DNA from: Hyphomicrobiales bacterium
GTDB taxonomy: Bacteria; Pseudomonadota; Alphaproteobacteria; Rhizobiales; Rhizobiaceae
Assembly: GCA_900489925.1 (NCBI GenBank)
Contig: UEHQ01000001.1
Location: forward strand, 62,001-126,000
Direction of reading: 5' to 3'
DNA: 64,000 nucleotides
Shown here: in pieces, positions 37,057 to 46,663 of the stretch
Position numbering within the stretch: position 1 is the stretch's first letter
How the letters are laid out: each line of letters opens with the position of its first letter
Translations under genes and position numbers: made by a program
Notes under the pieces: generated by a model
What the model saw: only the letters and a program-made list of their open reading frames with translations
Databases searched by the model: none
What the model was told of the DNA's origin: nothing

Positions 37057-38799
37057 TCAGTTCGACTGGCGGCGAAGGAAGGCTGGAATTTCCAGCTGAT
37101 CGTCTTCCTGCATCATGCGGGCCTGAGGAACGCTGCGGCCCTGATCGTCAAGGTTTCCACGGCGCGGAGCGTAAAGGCTGGCTTCCGGAGACAGCGGACG
37201 GCGTTGCTGCGATGCAGCGGCCGGTGCCGATGTCATCTCCGGAACGACTTCCTCGTCGCGGCGTCCGAGCGAATTGGTGATTCGCTTCAGAAGACCCATC
37301 GGACCGCGTTCTTCGTGAACCTGCGCGGCGACTGCAGGCTGTGCGCGGTGATCGAGCTCGGCCTGCACGACCGGCGGGAAGTCTTCAACCTTCGGCATGC
37401 GAACCGGCTGCTGCTGAGCGGCCATCGGCTGCTGCATGACCGGGGCCGGCTGCTGCATGACAGGCGCTGGCTGCTGCATCACAGGAGCCGGCTGGCTCAT
37501 GATCGGCGCCTGAACAGGAGCCTGCTGAACCGGGGCAGGACGGATGATCGGAGCCGCTTCCGGAGCAGCGAAGATCCGGCTCTGCGGGCGGAAGGTTTCC
37601 TGCTGCACAGGCTGCTGCACCGGCGCTGCCGCACGAGGAGCGTGGATTTCGAGTTCACGTTCCATCTCGGCTTCCGCGGTGCGGATCGCCTGTGCGATCG
37701 GATCGACGGCCTTCGGTGCCTGCTGCATGACTGGTGCAGGCTGCACTGCGGCCGGAGCCGGAGCAACGGCCGCGGAAGGACGGATAATCGGCTTCTGGAC
37801 CTGCTGGAAGTTCTTGCCGGCGTCCTGGTTCATCGCACGGTCGATGCCGGTGGCGACGACGGAGACGCGGATGATGCCTTCAAGCGATTCGTCGAAGGTT
37901 GCGCCGAGGATGATGTTCGCATCCGGATCGACTTCTTCGCGGATACGGGTCGCAGCTTCGTCGACTTCGAAGAGGGTAAGGTCGCGACCACCGGTGATGG
38001 AGATCAGCAGGCCCTGCGCGCCCTTCATCGAGGTTTCGTCGAGCAGCGGGTTTGCAATCGCGGCTTCCGCAGCCTGCATTGCGCGGCCCTGGCCGGAAGC
38101 CTCGCCGGTACCCATCATCGCGCGGCCCATTTCGCGCATGACCGAACGAACGTCGGCGAAGTCGAGGTTGATGAGACCTTCCTTCACCATCAGGTCGGTG
38201 ATGCAGGCAACGCCCGAATACAGAACTTGGTCAGCCATCGCGAACGCATCGGCGAAGGTCGTCTTGTCGTTGGCAATGCGGAAGAGGTTCTGGTTCGGGA
38301 TGACAATCAGGGTGTCGACCGACTTCTGCAGTTCCTGGATGCCCGATTCGGCCAGACGCATACGGCGTCCGCCTTCGAAGTGGAACGGCTTGGTGACGAC
38401 GCCGACCGTCAGGATGCCCTTGTTGCGGGCGGCCTGCGCGACCACGGGAGCAGCACCGGTGCCGGTGCCGCCGCCCATGCCGGCAGTGACGAAGCACATG
38501 TGGGTGCCGTTCAGGTGATCGACGATCTCATCGATGCACTCTTCAGCAGCTGCACGACCGACTTCCGGCTGCGAACCAGCACCGAGACCTTCGGTGACGC
38601 TGGCGCCGAGCTGGATGATCCGCTCTGCCTTCGTCATCGTCAGAGCCTGTGCATCCGTGTTGGCGACAACGAAGTCGACGCCCTGGAGGCCTGCGGAAAT
38701 CATGTTGTTGACAGCATTGCCGCCACCGCCGCCAACACCGAACACGGTGATCCGCGGCTTCAGCTCTGTGATGTCAGGCTTATGCAGCTTGATAGTCAT
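37057..38799 (-). CDS. ftsZ: cell division protein FtsZ (long rhizobial type)
   Basis: A 580-residue tubulin-like GTPase that forms the Z ring. The tubulin signature GGGTGTG is at residues 109-115 and the T7 loop with catalytic Asp appears as [11 protein letters not shown]. The globular domain ends near residue 325. A Pro/Gln/Ala-rich linker of over 200 residues follows, with tandem PAPVMQQ units, and the C-terminal peptide [13 protein letters not shown] binds FtsA. Most bacterial FtsZ are about 380-400 residues; the long linker is typical of Rhizobiaceae FtsZ1. It lies 56 bases after ftsA and has a terminator. Confidence 0.97.
   Translation of the reverse strand: MTIKLHKPDITELKPRITVFGVGGGGGNAVNNMISAGLQGVDFVVANTDAQALTMTKAERIIQLGASVTEGLGAGSQPEVGRAAAEECIDEIVDHLNGTHMCFVTAGMGGGTGTGAAPVVAQAARNKGILTVGVVTKPFHFEGGRRMRLAESGIQELQKSVDTLIVIPNQNLFRIANDKTTFADAFAMADQVLYSGVACITDLMVKEGLINLDFADVRSVMREMGRAMMGTGEASGQGRAMQAAEAAIANPLLDETSMKGAQGLLISITGGRDLTLFEVDEAATRIREEVDPDANIILGATFDESLEGIIRVSVVATGIDRAMNQDAGKNFQQVQKPIIRPSAAVAPAPAAVQPAPVMQQAPKAVDPIAQAIRTAEAEMERELEIHAPRAAAPVQQPVQQETFRPQSRIFAAPEAAPIIRPAPVQQAPVQAPIMSQPAPVMQQPAPVMQQPAPVMQQPMAAQQQPVRMPKVEDFPPVVQAELDHRAQPAVAAQVHEERGPMGLLKRITNSLGRRDEEVVPEMTSAPAAASQQRRPLSPEASLYAPRRGNLDDQGRSVPQARMMQEDDQLEIPAFLRRQSN
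37426..37509. repeat. 21-bp tandem repeat inside the ftsZ linker
   Basis: Four 21-bp units (starts 37426, 37447, 37468, 37489; the last degenerate) encode the heptapeptide PAPVMQQ repeated in the intrinsically disordered linker of FtsZ. Unit core on the plus strand is GGCTGCTGCATGAC. Confidence 0.85.
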
Positions 38800-38855
38800 G
38801 GTACCGTTCCTTCTCTTTATGGCCGCATCGCCACGCCGGCCAATTCATTAAATCT

Positions 38856-40187
38856 CTAGAAGCTTTCCTTCAGCCACTGACCCATCCGGGCAATGCGGCT
38901 GCTATTTCCGCCAAGCGACATGAGCAGACCGCTCTGTGACGCATGTGTTTCCATGTCCGCAACCTGCGGATAGATCATCAGGCCGACAGCCGTCGAAAAG
39001 GCCGGACCCTTGGCCGCCGTCGGCAGGCCCGAGACGCCCATCGGTCGACCGATGCGAACGTTGCGGGCAAGGATCTTGCGGGCAACGTCGGCAAGGCCTG
39101 TCAGCTGGCTTGCGCCGCCTGTCAGCACGACGCGCTTGCCGACGATCGGGCTGAAGCCGGAACGCTGGATGCGGTCGCGAATCAATTCCATTGTCTCTTC
39201 GATGCGGGCGCTGACGATGCGCGACACCAGGGCACGTGGCACCTGCGTAGGCAGATCGCGGTCGTCCTCGCCGATCGGCGGGATCGAGATCAGCTCGCGC
39301 TCATCCGAAGAGTTCGGCATCGCCGAAGCGTGAACCACCTTCAGCCGCTCGGCATCCTCGATGCGGGTCGAAAGACCGCGGGCTAGGTCGGTGGTGACGT
39401 GATGACCGCCGAGGCTGACGGCATCCGTATGAACCAGCTTACCTTCGGCAAAAACCGAGATCGTGGTCGTGCCGCCGCCCATGTCGATCGCGGCGCACCC
39501 GAGCTCGACTTCGTCGTCGACCAGAGCAGCAAGACCCGATGCGTAAGGCGTAGCAACAATGCCTTCGACCGAAAGGTGAGCGCGGTTGACGCTGAGCTCA
39601 AGGTTCTTGAGCGCCGTGCGTTCCGCCGTCACGACATGCATGTCGACGCCGAGAACGTCGCCGTACATGGCCAAGGGATCGCGAATGCCGCGTTCGCCGT
39701 CGAGCGAGAAGCCCGTGGCCAGCGAATGCAGGACGAAGCGATCCTGGCGCAGCGACTGCTGGCAGGCTGCTGCCAGAACTTTCTTGAGATCGTTGAGCTC
39801 GACTTCCTGCCCACCGAGATCGATGGTCGCGGTGTAGATGTCGCTCGCAAGACGGCCCGCCGTCAGGTTGACGATCAGGCTTTCGACCGTCAGGCCCGCC
39901 ATACGCTCGGCCGCATCGACCGCTAGGCGGATGACGCTCTCAAGCGCATCGAGGTCCGAGATCGCGCCGGTCTTGATACCGCGCGAACGCTGATGGCCGA
40001 TGCCGATGATTTCGATATTGTGCGTGCGACCAGGCAGAACCTGGCTCTCCTCGCGCGGCGTCAGCCGCCCGATCATGCAGACGACCTTCGTCGAGCCGAT
40101 GTCGAGGACGGAAACGACATGCGACCGCTTCGACGAAAGCGGCTTCAGGCGCGGCAATCCAAAGTGGGATGAACCGAACAAGCTCAT
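38856..40187 (-). CDS. ftsA: cell division protein FtsA
   Basis: A 443-residue actin-like ATPase that tethers FtsZ to the membrane. Conserved blocks: VSVLDIGSTKVVCMIGR (phosphate 1), AAIDMGGGTTTISVFAEG (phosphate 2), VVLTGGASQLTGLADVARK (adenosine site) and a C-terminal amphipathic helix SRIARMGQWLKESF. Its ATG overlaps the ftsQ stop as ATGA, so translation is coupled. ftsZ follows after 56 bases. Confidence 0.97.
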   Translation of the reverse strand: MSLFGSSHFGLPRLKPLSSKRSHVVSVLDIGSTKVVCMIGRLTPREESQVLPGRTHNIEIIGIGHQRSRGIKTGAISDLDALESVIRLAVDAAERMAGLTVESLIVNLTAGRLASDIYTATIDLGGQEVELNDLKKVLAAACQQSLRQDRFVLHSLATGFSLDGERGIRDPLAMYGDVLGVDMHVVTAERTALKNLELSVNRAHLSVEGIVATPYASGLAALVDDEVELGCAAIDMGGGTTTISVFAEGKLVHTDAVSLGGHHVTTDLARGLSTRIEDAERLKVVHASAMPNSSDERELISIPPIGEDDRDLPTQVPRALVSRIVSARIEETMELIRDRIQRSGFSPIVGKRVVLTGGASQLTGLADVARKILARNVRIGRPMGVSGLPTAAKGPAFSTAVGLMIYPQVADMETHASQSGLLMSLGGNSSRIARMGQWLKESF

Positions 40188-41116
40188 ATATTCTGCCCCG
40201 CCTTTTTCAAATCCTTGGTACGCTGATCAAGCACCAGCTGGCGCCGAGCCATCGCCTCGGGGGTTAACTGAATGGCCGTACGATCGGCGAGTCTGAGATC
40301 GACTGCCGCGATATCGCGATCCAGAAGATCCTGCTCCTTGGAAAACTTCGAAAGCCGCGCCAACGCCAAATCGATGTCATCTTCCGGCAACTTGACGACG
40401 ACGCCGTTATCCATGTGCAGATCCCAGCGACGACCGGAAACCCAGACAAAGGCCTTCACGCGCGACTTGATATCCGGCCACTTCGCAAACTCGTCTTCGA
40501 GCGAGGCGGCAGCGACTTCAGCGCCACGTCCGACAACCAGCGGCAACTGCGAGAACTTGTTGTCGCGAAGCGGAGCGATGACCGCCCCGCCCTTCTCCAC
40601 CAGAGAAAGCTCCTGCCCATGCTGCCAGATCGCGTAGGCCTGGCGCTCCTTGAGCTTCACTTCAATCGTCTTCGGGTAAACCTTGCGGACCTCGACGTTC
40701 TCGACCCAAGGCAGCTTGGCAATCTTCTGGCGGGCAGCATCCACGTCGAGAGCGACCAGCGAGGTCGCCCCATCAAGACCGATCAGCTGCAGGATATCGA
40801 TTTCCGAGGTCTCGGAGTTGCCGGAGACCTTCACGTCTTCAATCGCAAAACCGGCAGCCGTCGTCGTCGCCTGCGCAACCACTTCCGTGTGACCACCCAA
40901 AGACATGCCATAGAGGCCGGTCGCAGCAAAAAACGCCAGCGCTGAAACAGTACCCGTGTGCGCCGGAATATGGATACGACCACTTCCCAGGCTGACAAGG
41001 AAGCGGACGACACGGCGCAACGGACGCGGCAAAACCATCCGGCCATCACCCTCGGCATACGAAGGCTCGGCATGATGGCTGGGGCGCCCTATCCTTTTGA
41101 CCGTCACCGAGAACAA
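40184..41116 (-). CDS. ftsQ: cell division protein FtsQ
   Basis: A 310-residue bitopic division protein. After a basic cytoplasmic N-terminus (about 50 residues with [15 protein letters not shown]), one TM segment (around [21 protein letters not shown]) leads to a periplasmic POTRA domain ([20 protein letters not shown] onward) and the FtsQ/DivIB domain ([21 protein letters not shown]). No ATG or GTG fits the expected start. I chose the TTG at 41116, 7 bases after GGAGGA, giving an N-terminus MFSVTVKR; another TTG lies at 41137. The gene overlaps ddl by 13 bases and ftsA by 4. Confidence 0.92.
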   Translation of the reverse strand: MFSVTVKRIGRPSHHAEPSYAEGDGRMVLPRPLRRVVRFLVSLGSGRIHIPAHTGTVSALAFFAATGLYGMSLGGHTEVVAQATTTAAGFAIEDVKVSGNSETSEIDILQLIGLDGATSLVALDVDAARQKIAKLPWVENVEVRKVYPKTIEVKLKERQAYAIWQHGQELSLVEKGGAVIAPLRDNKFSQLPLVVGRGAEVAAASLEDEFAKWPDIKSRVKAFVWVSGRRWDLHMDNGVVVKLPEDDIDLALARLSKFSKEQDLLDRDIAAVDLRLADRTAIQLTPEAMARRQLVLDQRTKDLKKAGQNI

Positions 41117-42030
41117 GAAGCGTCCTCCACCATCCAACGAAGAAACTCACCGAACGAGTAGCCGGCATGACCAGCCATTTCAGGCACAAGAGAGGTTGGA
41201 GTCATGCCCGGCTGGGTGTTGATTTCCAGCCAGATGATTTCACCATCTTCGGAGAAACGATCATCGTAACGAAAGTCGGAGCGACTAACCCCACGGCAAC
41301 CAATTGCTTGATGCGCCCTTAACGCCAATGATTGTATTTTTTGGTAAATATTCGGTGAAATTTTCGCCGGAATGACATGTTTCGAGCCACCCGCGACGTA
41401 CTTGGAATCATAATCGTAGAAACTGTGTCCCTGCGGCACGATCTCGGTCACGCCAAGCACACGATCACCCATGACGCCGCATGTCAGCTCGCGACCGTGG
41501 ATGTAACGCTCGACGATAACCTCTTCACCGTAGCGCCACTCCGGGGAGCCGATGATCTGCGGCGGGTTCGCCTGATCTTCCTGAACAATCACGACACCAA
41601 AGCTGGAACCTTCGCGAACCGGCTTCACCACATAGGGTGGCTTCATCGGGTGCTCGGTCGGGAAAGCGAATCGATTGATCACCTGCGACTGAGCGACCGG
41701 AATGCCGGCCGCGGCAGCAACACCCTTTGCCTTGCCCTTGTCCATCGCAAGCGCGGACGCAAGCACACCTGAATGCGTGTAGGGAATCTCGAGATATTCG
41801 AGGATGCCCTGAATCAGGCCATCCTCGCCAAACGGTCCATGCAACGCATTGAACGCGACATCGGGACGAAGCGCGGAGAGCTTCGCGGATACGTCGCGAT
41901 CAACATCGATACGGGTTACCTGGAAGCCCTCAGCCTCGAGCGCATCAGCGCACGCCGCCCCGGACGAAAGGCTGACAGGCCTCTCCGAGGAAAATCCGCC
42001 CATCAGGACAGCGACATGCTTGCGACTCAT
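41104..42030 (-). CDS. ddl: D-alanine--D-alanine ligase
   Basis: A 308-residue ATP-grasp enzyme that makes the D-Ala-D-Ala dipeptide used by MurF. Conserved blocks: [55 protein letters not shown], and [20 protein letters not shown], which carries the metal ligands. The start is the ATG at 42030 after GGGGGTACC; upstream in-frame codons are not conserved. It heads the ddl-ftsQ-ftsA-ftsZ group and has its own upstream region with a CtrA-like box. Confidence 0.96.
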   Translation of the reverse strand: MSRKHVAVLMGGFSSERPVSLSSGAACADALEAEGFQVTRIDVDRDVSAKLSALRPDVAFNALHGPFGEDGLIQGILEYLEIPYTHSGVLASALAMDKGKAKGVAAAAGIPVAQSQVINRFAFPTEHPMKPPYVVKPVREGSSFGVVIVQEDQANPPQIIGSPEWRYGEEVIVERYIHGRELTCGVMGDRVLGVTEIVPQGHSFYDYDSKYVAGGSKHVIPAKISPNIYQKIQSLALRAHQAIGCRGVSRSDFRYDDRFSEDGEIIWLEINTQPGMTPTSLVPEMAGHAGYSFGEFLRWMVEDASCSR

Positions 42031-42115
42031 AGGTACCCCCAAAATAACTGGCAGTCTGAAATTCGATGCTTGCTCCAAGCTTGTTTCTCTCCGAATCCCA
42101 ATCCTTGGCGCCCGT

Positions 42116-42160
42116 GTATTAGAGCAGCATTATGGTTAACGAAGCGTTTACTTTTGTTAA
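42116..42160 (-). promoter_or_regulatory. candidate ddl-ftsQAZ promoter with CtrA-like box
   Basis: The plus strand 42136-42150 reads TTAA-N7-TTTA. On the minus strand the same place gives TTAACCAT, an 8-mer also described for Caulobacter CtrA. Another TTAA lies at 42157. A -10-like TAATAC (minus strand, 42121-42116) is 14 bases downstream, so the box would cover the -35 region. A GAATC (GANTC, CcrM-type) site is at 42093-42097. The ddl start is 86 bases past the -10. Confidence 0.45.
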
Positions 42161-42213
42161 CTTCTGTCCTCTGGGCCGGCACGACGACCCGGCGATCGGG
42201 GCAGCGGAAACGT

Positions 42214-42246
42214 AAAACCCCGCACCGACGGGCGGCACGGGGTTTT
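42214..42246 (-). terminator. rho-independent terminator of aqpZ
   Basis: AAAACCCCG (42214-42222) pairs with CGGGGTTTT (42238-42246). On the minus strand the hairpin ends in TTTT. It lies 21 bases after the aqpZ stop. Confidence 0.8.
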
Positions 42247-42267
42247 GAAAAAATTGAAGGAATGGGC

Positions 42268-42954
42268 TCAGGCTTCCTCGCCGACCGCCTTCCAGAGAAC
42301 ACCGCCGATGATGCCGCCGACGATCGGTGCGACCCAGAACAGCCAGAGCTGTTGTAGTGCCCATCCTCCGACGAATAGAGCCTGGCCAGTCGATCGAGCG
42401 GGATTAACCGACGTGTTCGTAATCGGGATCGAAATCAGATGAATGAGCGTCAGCGCCAGCCCGATTGCAATCGGCGCAAATCCGGCAGGCACCCTGCTAC
42501 TGGTGGAACCCAGGATGATGAAGATGAAGAGCATCGTGAGGACAGTTTCGATCACCAGCGCCGAGGTAAGCGAATAACCGCCCGGAGAGTGCTCGCCATA
42601 ACCATTGGCCGCAAATCCTCCAAGTTCGAAGCCTGCCTTGCCGCTGGCGACGACATAGAGCACCGCCGCAGCGACGATCGCCCCGATGACCTGTACCACG
42701 ATATAAGGTATCAGGCGCCCGGCAGAGAACTTGCCTGCTACGGCAAGGCCAACCGAGACCGCTGGATTGAAATGGCCGCCGGAAATGCCGCCGACGGCAA
42801 ACGCCATGGTAAGCACGGTGAGGCCAAAAGCAAAAGCAACACCCACAAAACCTATTCCAAGCTCGGGATATGCCGCCGCAAGTACGGCACTGCCACAACC
42901 ACCGAACACGAGCCAGAATGTACCAAGAAATTCTGCAACAAGACTTTTCTGCAT
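42268..42954 (-). CDS. aqpZ: aquaporin Z
   Basis: A 228-residue water channel of the MIP family with six TM helices and two half-helices. The two NPA motifs are in [11 protein letters not shown] (Asn63-Ala65) and [11 protein letters not shown] (Asn184-Ala186), and Arg187 completes the selectivity filter. The N-terminus ([21 protein letters not shown]) is the AqpZ hallmark. ATG at 42954 after GAGGGAAAT. The gene lies between ddl and murB, interrupting the division cluster on the same strand, but has its own terminator. Confidence 0.96.
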   Translation of the reverse strand: MQKSLVAEFLGTFWLVFGGCGSAVLAAAYPELGIGFVGVAFAFGLTVLTMAFAVGGISGGHFNPAVSVGLAVAGKFSAGRLIPYIVVQVIGAIVAAAVLYVVASGKAGFELGGFAANGYGEHSPGGYSLTSALVIETVLTMLFIFIILGSTSSRVPAGFAPIAIGLALTLIHLISIPITNTSVNPARSTGQALFVGGWALQQLWLFWVAPIVGGIIGGVLWKAVGEEA

Positions 42955-43162
42955 ATTTCCCTCCTGCGCTCAACCAGAGCGTTGCTGAAGATTCCGCCCT
43001 TATTGATTCTGGTCAAGTAACGGGATCGAGAAGACCCCTCGCCGGCAGAAATGGAAGCACCCTATTTTTTGTCCGTTTATTGCGCGTTTTGCATTTGCGC
43101 CGAATTAAAATTGCGTTAAGAGCCGGATGCCCTTTGAGGCATAGAATGAAATCCCGAATGGA

Positions 43163-44473
43163 ATGAAAATGTCAGACGCGATATCCAAAGTATCGCCGAC
43201 CTCCGCATCATCGAACAGTGCACCGCTCAACTCGCCGGCACGCGTTCTGATCGCGAGCCTCGTCGGCACCACGATCGAATTCTTCGACTTCTATGTTTAT
43301 GCGACGGCCGCCGTGCTGGTCTTCCCGACGCTGTTTTTCCCGAACAGCGATCCGACCACGGCGCTTCTCGCATCCTTTGCCACCTTCTCGATCGCCTTCT
43401 TCGCCCGCCCGCTCGGCGCCGTGGTCTTTGGCCACTTCGGCGACAGGATCGGCCGCAAGACGACGCTGGTTGCTGCGCTGCTGACCATGGGTATTTCCAC
43501 GGTCGTCATCGGTCTTCTTCCCTCTTATGATTCCATCGGCGTACTTGCGCCGCTGCTGCTGGCACTGTGCCGCTTCGGCCAAGGCTTCGGCCTCGGCGGC
43601 GAATGGGGCGGTGCCGTTCTGCTCGCGACCGAAAACGCGCCCGAAGGCAAGCGCAGTTGGTACGGCATGTTCCCGCAGCTCGGCGCCCCGGTCGGTCTCT
43701 TCCTGTCGTCGGGTATCTTCTGGCTGCTGCTGCAGGTCATGTCCCAGGACGCGCTTCTCAGCTGGGGCTGGCGCGTGCCGTTCATCCTGTCGATCATCCT
43801 GATCGTCATCGGCCTATGGGTTCGTCTCTCGATCACCGAGACGCCGGCCTTCCAGAAAGCCATCGACAAGCATGAGCGTGTTGCGGTGCCGGTCGCGGAA
43901 CTCTTCCGCAAGCACAAGCGCAGCCTGTTCCTCGGCACTTTCGTGGCGCTCGCCACCTTCGTGCTCTTCTACATCGGCTCGGCCTATCTTCTGTCCTACA
44001 ACGTCAAGGTCCTGAAGATCCCGTTCCTCGACGCGCTGGAAATCCAGATCGTCGGCTCGATCGCCTTTGGTATCTTCATTCCGCTCATCGGCAAGCTCGC
44101 CGAGCGCTTCGGACGCCGCGAAATGCTGATCCTGACGACCGTCCTGATCGGCGTCTTCTCCTTCTTCCTGCCCGGCCTGATGACCGGCGGCGAAGGCAGC
44201 ATCGTTGTCTTTGCAATTGTCGCGATGGCACTGATGGGCATGACCTACGGCCTGATCGGCACTGCGCTGGCAGCCCCCTTCCCGACCGCCGTTCGCTATA
44301 CCGGCGCATCGATCACCTTCAACCTCGCAGGCATCTTCGGCGCATCGCTCGCGCCTTATATCGCCACCTGGCTGCAGGCGAACTACGGGATGACCTATGT
44401 GGGGTATTATCTCGGTATCGCAGCCGTCATCACTCTCGTCTGCATCCTGGCCTCCGGCCGCGACGAAGTCTGA
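43163..44473 (+). CDS. MFS transporter, metabolite:H+ symporter (MHS) family
   Basis: A 436-residue permease with 12 predicted TM segments. The N-terminal SLVGTTIEFFDFYVYATAAVLVFP and HFGDRIGRKTTLVAALLTMG, then RFGQGFGLGGEWGGAVLLATE, are characteristic of the MHS family (ShiA, ProP, citrate or alpha-ketoglutarate symporters). The substrate is an organic acid or betaine-like compound, not resolvable here. The start is the ATG at 43163 or the one two codons later. It is on the strand opposite to the division genes and ends in a terminator. Confidence 0.9.
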   Translation: MKMSDAISKVSPTSASSNSAPLNSPARVLIASLVGTTIEFFDFYVYATAAVLVFPTLFFPNSDPTTALLASFATFSIAFFARPLGAVVFGHFGDRIGRKTTLVAALLTMGISTVVIGLLPSYDSIGVLAPLLLALCRFGQGFGLGGEWGGAVLLATENAPEGKRSWYGMFPQLGAPVGLFLSSGIFWLLLQVMSQDALLSWGWRVPFILSIILIVIGLWVRLSITETPAFQKAIDKHERVAVPVAELFRKHKRSLFLGTFVALATFVLFYIGSAYLLSYNVKVLKIPFLDALEIQIVGSIAFGIFIPLIGKLAERFGRREMLILTTVLIGVFSFFLPGLMTGGEGSIVVFAIVAMALMGMTYGLIGTALAAPFPTAVRYTGASITFNLAGIFGASLAPYIATWLQANYGMTYVGYYLGIAAVITLVCILASGRDEV

Positions 44474-44493
44474 CGCGACAACGATCTCAAATC

Positions 44494-44528
44494 AAAGGGC
44501 CGCGACGGGAAACCGCCGCGGCCTTTTT
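44494..44528 (+). terminator. rho-independent terminator of the MFS gene
   Basis: GGCCGCG (44498-44504) pairs with CGCGGCC (44517-44523), with an AAAG/CTTT extension, and is followed by TTTTT. Confidence 0.8.
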
Positions 44529-44587
44529 GTTGCGGTCTGTTAACGCCCTGTCTCTATTTTTCCACCACATGAAATGCGGAGGCCGGG

Positions 44588-45685
44588 ATGCTGACAAGAC
44601 GATCGATACTCATGAATGGATTTGGCGCAGGCCTTTCGATGTCGCTGCCACCATTCGCCCGTGCCGCAGCCATCCCCTCGATCGACGTTACCTTCCTCGT
44701 CATCAATGATGTCCACGCCTGCCGTGTTGGCGATGGGCTGAGCCCGAATTGCCTCGCCGAAGGCAAGACCGACGCCAACCTCCTGCGTCACATCAGGGCA
44801 TTGAACACCATTCATCACCGGACATGGCCCGAAGAGATCTCGGGCAAACCAAGCGGCTTCAGCCTTGCCGGTCAGCCGATCGCCAAGCCGCAGGGGGTGG
44901 TCGTATGCGGCGATGTCACGGATGACGGCGGCGGACAGATGGCGGAGTTGAAAGAAGGCTCGCAGCTGCTTCAGTTCTCGCACCGCTATCAGCAGGGCCC
45001 GGGCGCCGATCATATCCACTTCCCAGTCTACGTCGGTCTCGGCAACCACGACCTCGACCAGGACGGCAAGCCGCCACAGGTTGATTGGTATCGCGACGAA
45101 TTGCGCGATTACGTCCAGATGAACCACAAGCCGAGCGTCTTCTTCAAGCCGATCGTGCCGGTGGACAACTACGACGAAGGTTCCGACAACTATTCCTGGA
45201 ACTGGGGCGGACTTCACCTCATCCAGGCCCAGCGATATGGCGGCGACGACACCAAGGGAACGGCGAGCAGTCTCGACTGGATGAAGCGCGACCTTGCGGC
45301 CAATGCGGCCGACGGCCGGCCGGTGGTCGTCTTCCAGCACTATGGCTGGGACAGGTTCTCCGTGGAGCGCTGGGACCCGAATGCCAAGACCTTCACCGAC
45401 AGCGGTAGCGGCGCTCCGCATTGGTGGAGTGATTCAGATCGTCAGGATCTGCTCGCAACCCTCAGAGGTTACAACGTAATCGGCATTTTTCATGGGCATG
45501 AACACGAAACGCCGATGGCCTACAGCGTCGGTGAGATGGATATCTTCAAAGCAAAAGCCGCCTACATGGGCGGCTTCTGTCTTGTTCGTGTGACAAGCAC
45601 GACGATGGATGTTGCCATAGGCGAAGCTAGCGACGATGCCGGCGGCGTTGTCTTTACGACCGCCTTCACCAAACGCCTGGCCTGA
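44588..45685 (+). CDS. Tat-exported calcineurin-like metallophosphoesterase
   Basis: A 365-residue predicted periplasmic enzyme. The N-terminus has a twin-arginine motif (TRRSILM) and a hydrophobic stretch ending ARAAA. Dimetal phosphoesterase motifs are FLVINDVHACRVGDG (Asp41, His43), VVVCGDVTDDGG, GLGNHDLDQDG, FQHYGWD and IFHGHEHETPM. The natural substrate (phospho- or nucleotide ester) is not evident. The ATG at 44588 begins the Tat signal. It follows the MFS gene but after a terminator, and its stop is 3 bases from the convergent murB stop. Confidence 0.88.
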   Translation: MLTRRSILMNGFGAGLSMSLPPFARAAAIPSIDVTFLVINDVHACRVGDGLSPNCLAEGKTDANLLRHIRALNTIHHRTWPEEISGKPSGFSLAGQPIAKPQGVVVCGDVTDDGGGQMAELKEGSQLLQFSHRYQQGPGADHIHFPVYVGLGNHDLDQDGKPPQVDWYRDELRDYVQMNHKPSVFFKPIVPVDNYDEGSDNYSWNWGGLHLIQAQRYGGDDTKGTASSLDWMKRDLAANAADGRPVVVFQHYGWDRFSVERWDPNAKTFTDSGSGAPHWWSDSDRQDLLATLRGYNVIGIFHGHEHETPMAYSVGEMDIFKAKAAYMGGFCLVRVTSTTMDVAIGEASDDAGGVVFTTAFTKRLA

Positions 45686-45688
45686 CGA

Positions 45689-46663
45689 TCACTCGGTCGT
45701 TACGCCCTGGAAAGGGCGAACCTCGCGGCCCGGCATGAACACGCCCAGACGCTTGATCTCCCACTCGAGCTTGATACCGGATTTCTCGAAGACCTCACGG
45801 CGAACCTGCTCGCCAAGATATTCGAGGTCATAGCCGGTCGCCTGACCGTTGTTGATCATGAAGTTGCAGTGAAGCGACGACATCTGCGCGCCACCGATCA
45901 CCAGACCGCGGCATCCTGCTTCGTCGATCAGCTTCCATGCGGAATGACCTTCCGGGTTCTTGAAGGTCGAACCACCGGTCTTCTCGCGAATCGGCTGCAC
46001 CGTCTCACGATGACTGCGAACGGCGTCCATTTCCGCCCGAATCTTGGCGCGGTCTTCGGCGTATCCCTCGAACAGCACCGAGGTAAAGATCAGGTCGCTT
46101 GCCGCAGACGAATGCCGATAGCCATAGCCCATGTCTGCATTCGACAGCACATGCCTGTTGCCCTGGCGATCAATGGCGGTGACCTCGATGAGGCGTTCCC
46201 GGGTTTCTGCCCCGTTGGCGCCGGCGTTCATCCTGGCGGCGCCGCCGATGCTGCCGGGAATGCCGTAGTAGAAATGGAATCCACCGATACCGTTGTCCAT
46301 GGCCATGGCGGCCACGTACTTGTCCGGGCAGATCGCACCGGCACGAATCCGGTTTTCACCCGCAAGCTCGACCGAACCGAAACCCTTGGCCGACAGGCGC
46401 AGCACAACGCCGGGAATGCCGCCATCGCGAACGAGGATATTCGATCCAACGCCGACCACCGTCATCGGCACCTCGGCCGGCAGCAGCTTCAGAAACGCGA
46501 TAAGATCATCTTCGTCGTGCGGCTGGAACATCAGCTCCGCAAGGCCACCGGCGTGGAACCACGTGACGCGATCCATCGGCGCATCAGGCGTCAGCCTCCC
46601 GCGAATGTCCTTTACACCGTCGCCGAGCGACGCAAGCAGCTTTTCCCCATTCACCTGTTTCAT
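45689..46663 (-). CDS. murB: UDP-N-acetylenolpyruvoylglucosamine reductase
   Basis: A 324-residue FAD enzyme reducing the enolpyruvyl ether to UDP-MurNAc. The FAD domain has [19 protein letters not shown] sequence ([14 protein letters not shown]) and [20 protein letters not shown]. Catalytic residues are in [27 protein letters not shown] (Ser) and the C-terminal LEWEIKRLG (Glu). Its start overlaps the murC stop as ATGA. It is the last gene of the mraZ-to-murB run before the inserted genes. Confidence 0.96.
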   Translation of the reverse strand: MKQVNGEKLLASLGDGVKDIRGRLTPDAPMDRVTWFHAGGLAELMFQPHDEDDLIAFLKLLPAEVPMTVVGVGSNILVRDGGIPGVVLRLSAKGFGSVELAGENRIRAGAICPDKYVAAMAMDNGIGGFHFYYGIPGSIGGAARMNAGANGAETRERLIEVTAIDRQGNRHVLSNADMGYGYRHSSAASDLIFTSVLFEGYAEDRAKIRAEMDAVRSHRETVQPIREKTGGSTFKNPEGHSAWKLIDEAGCRGLVIGGAQMSSLHCNFMINNGQATGYDLEYLGEQVRREVFEKSGIKLEWEIKRLGVFMPGREVRPFQGVTTE

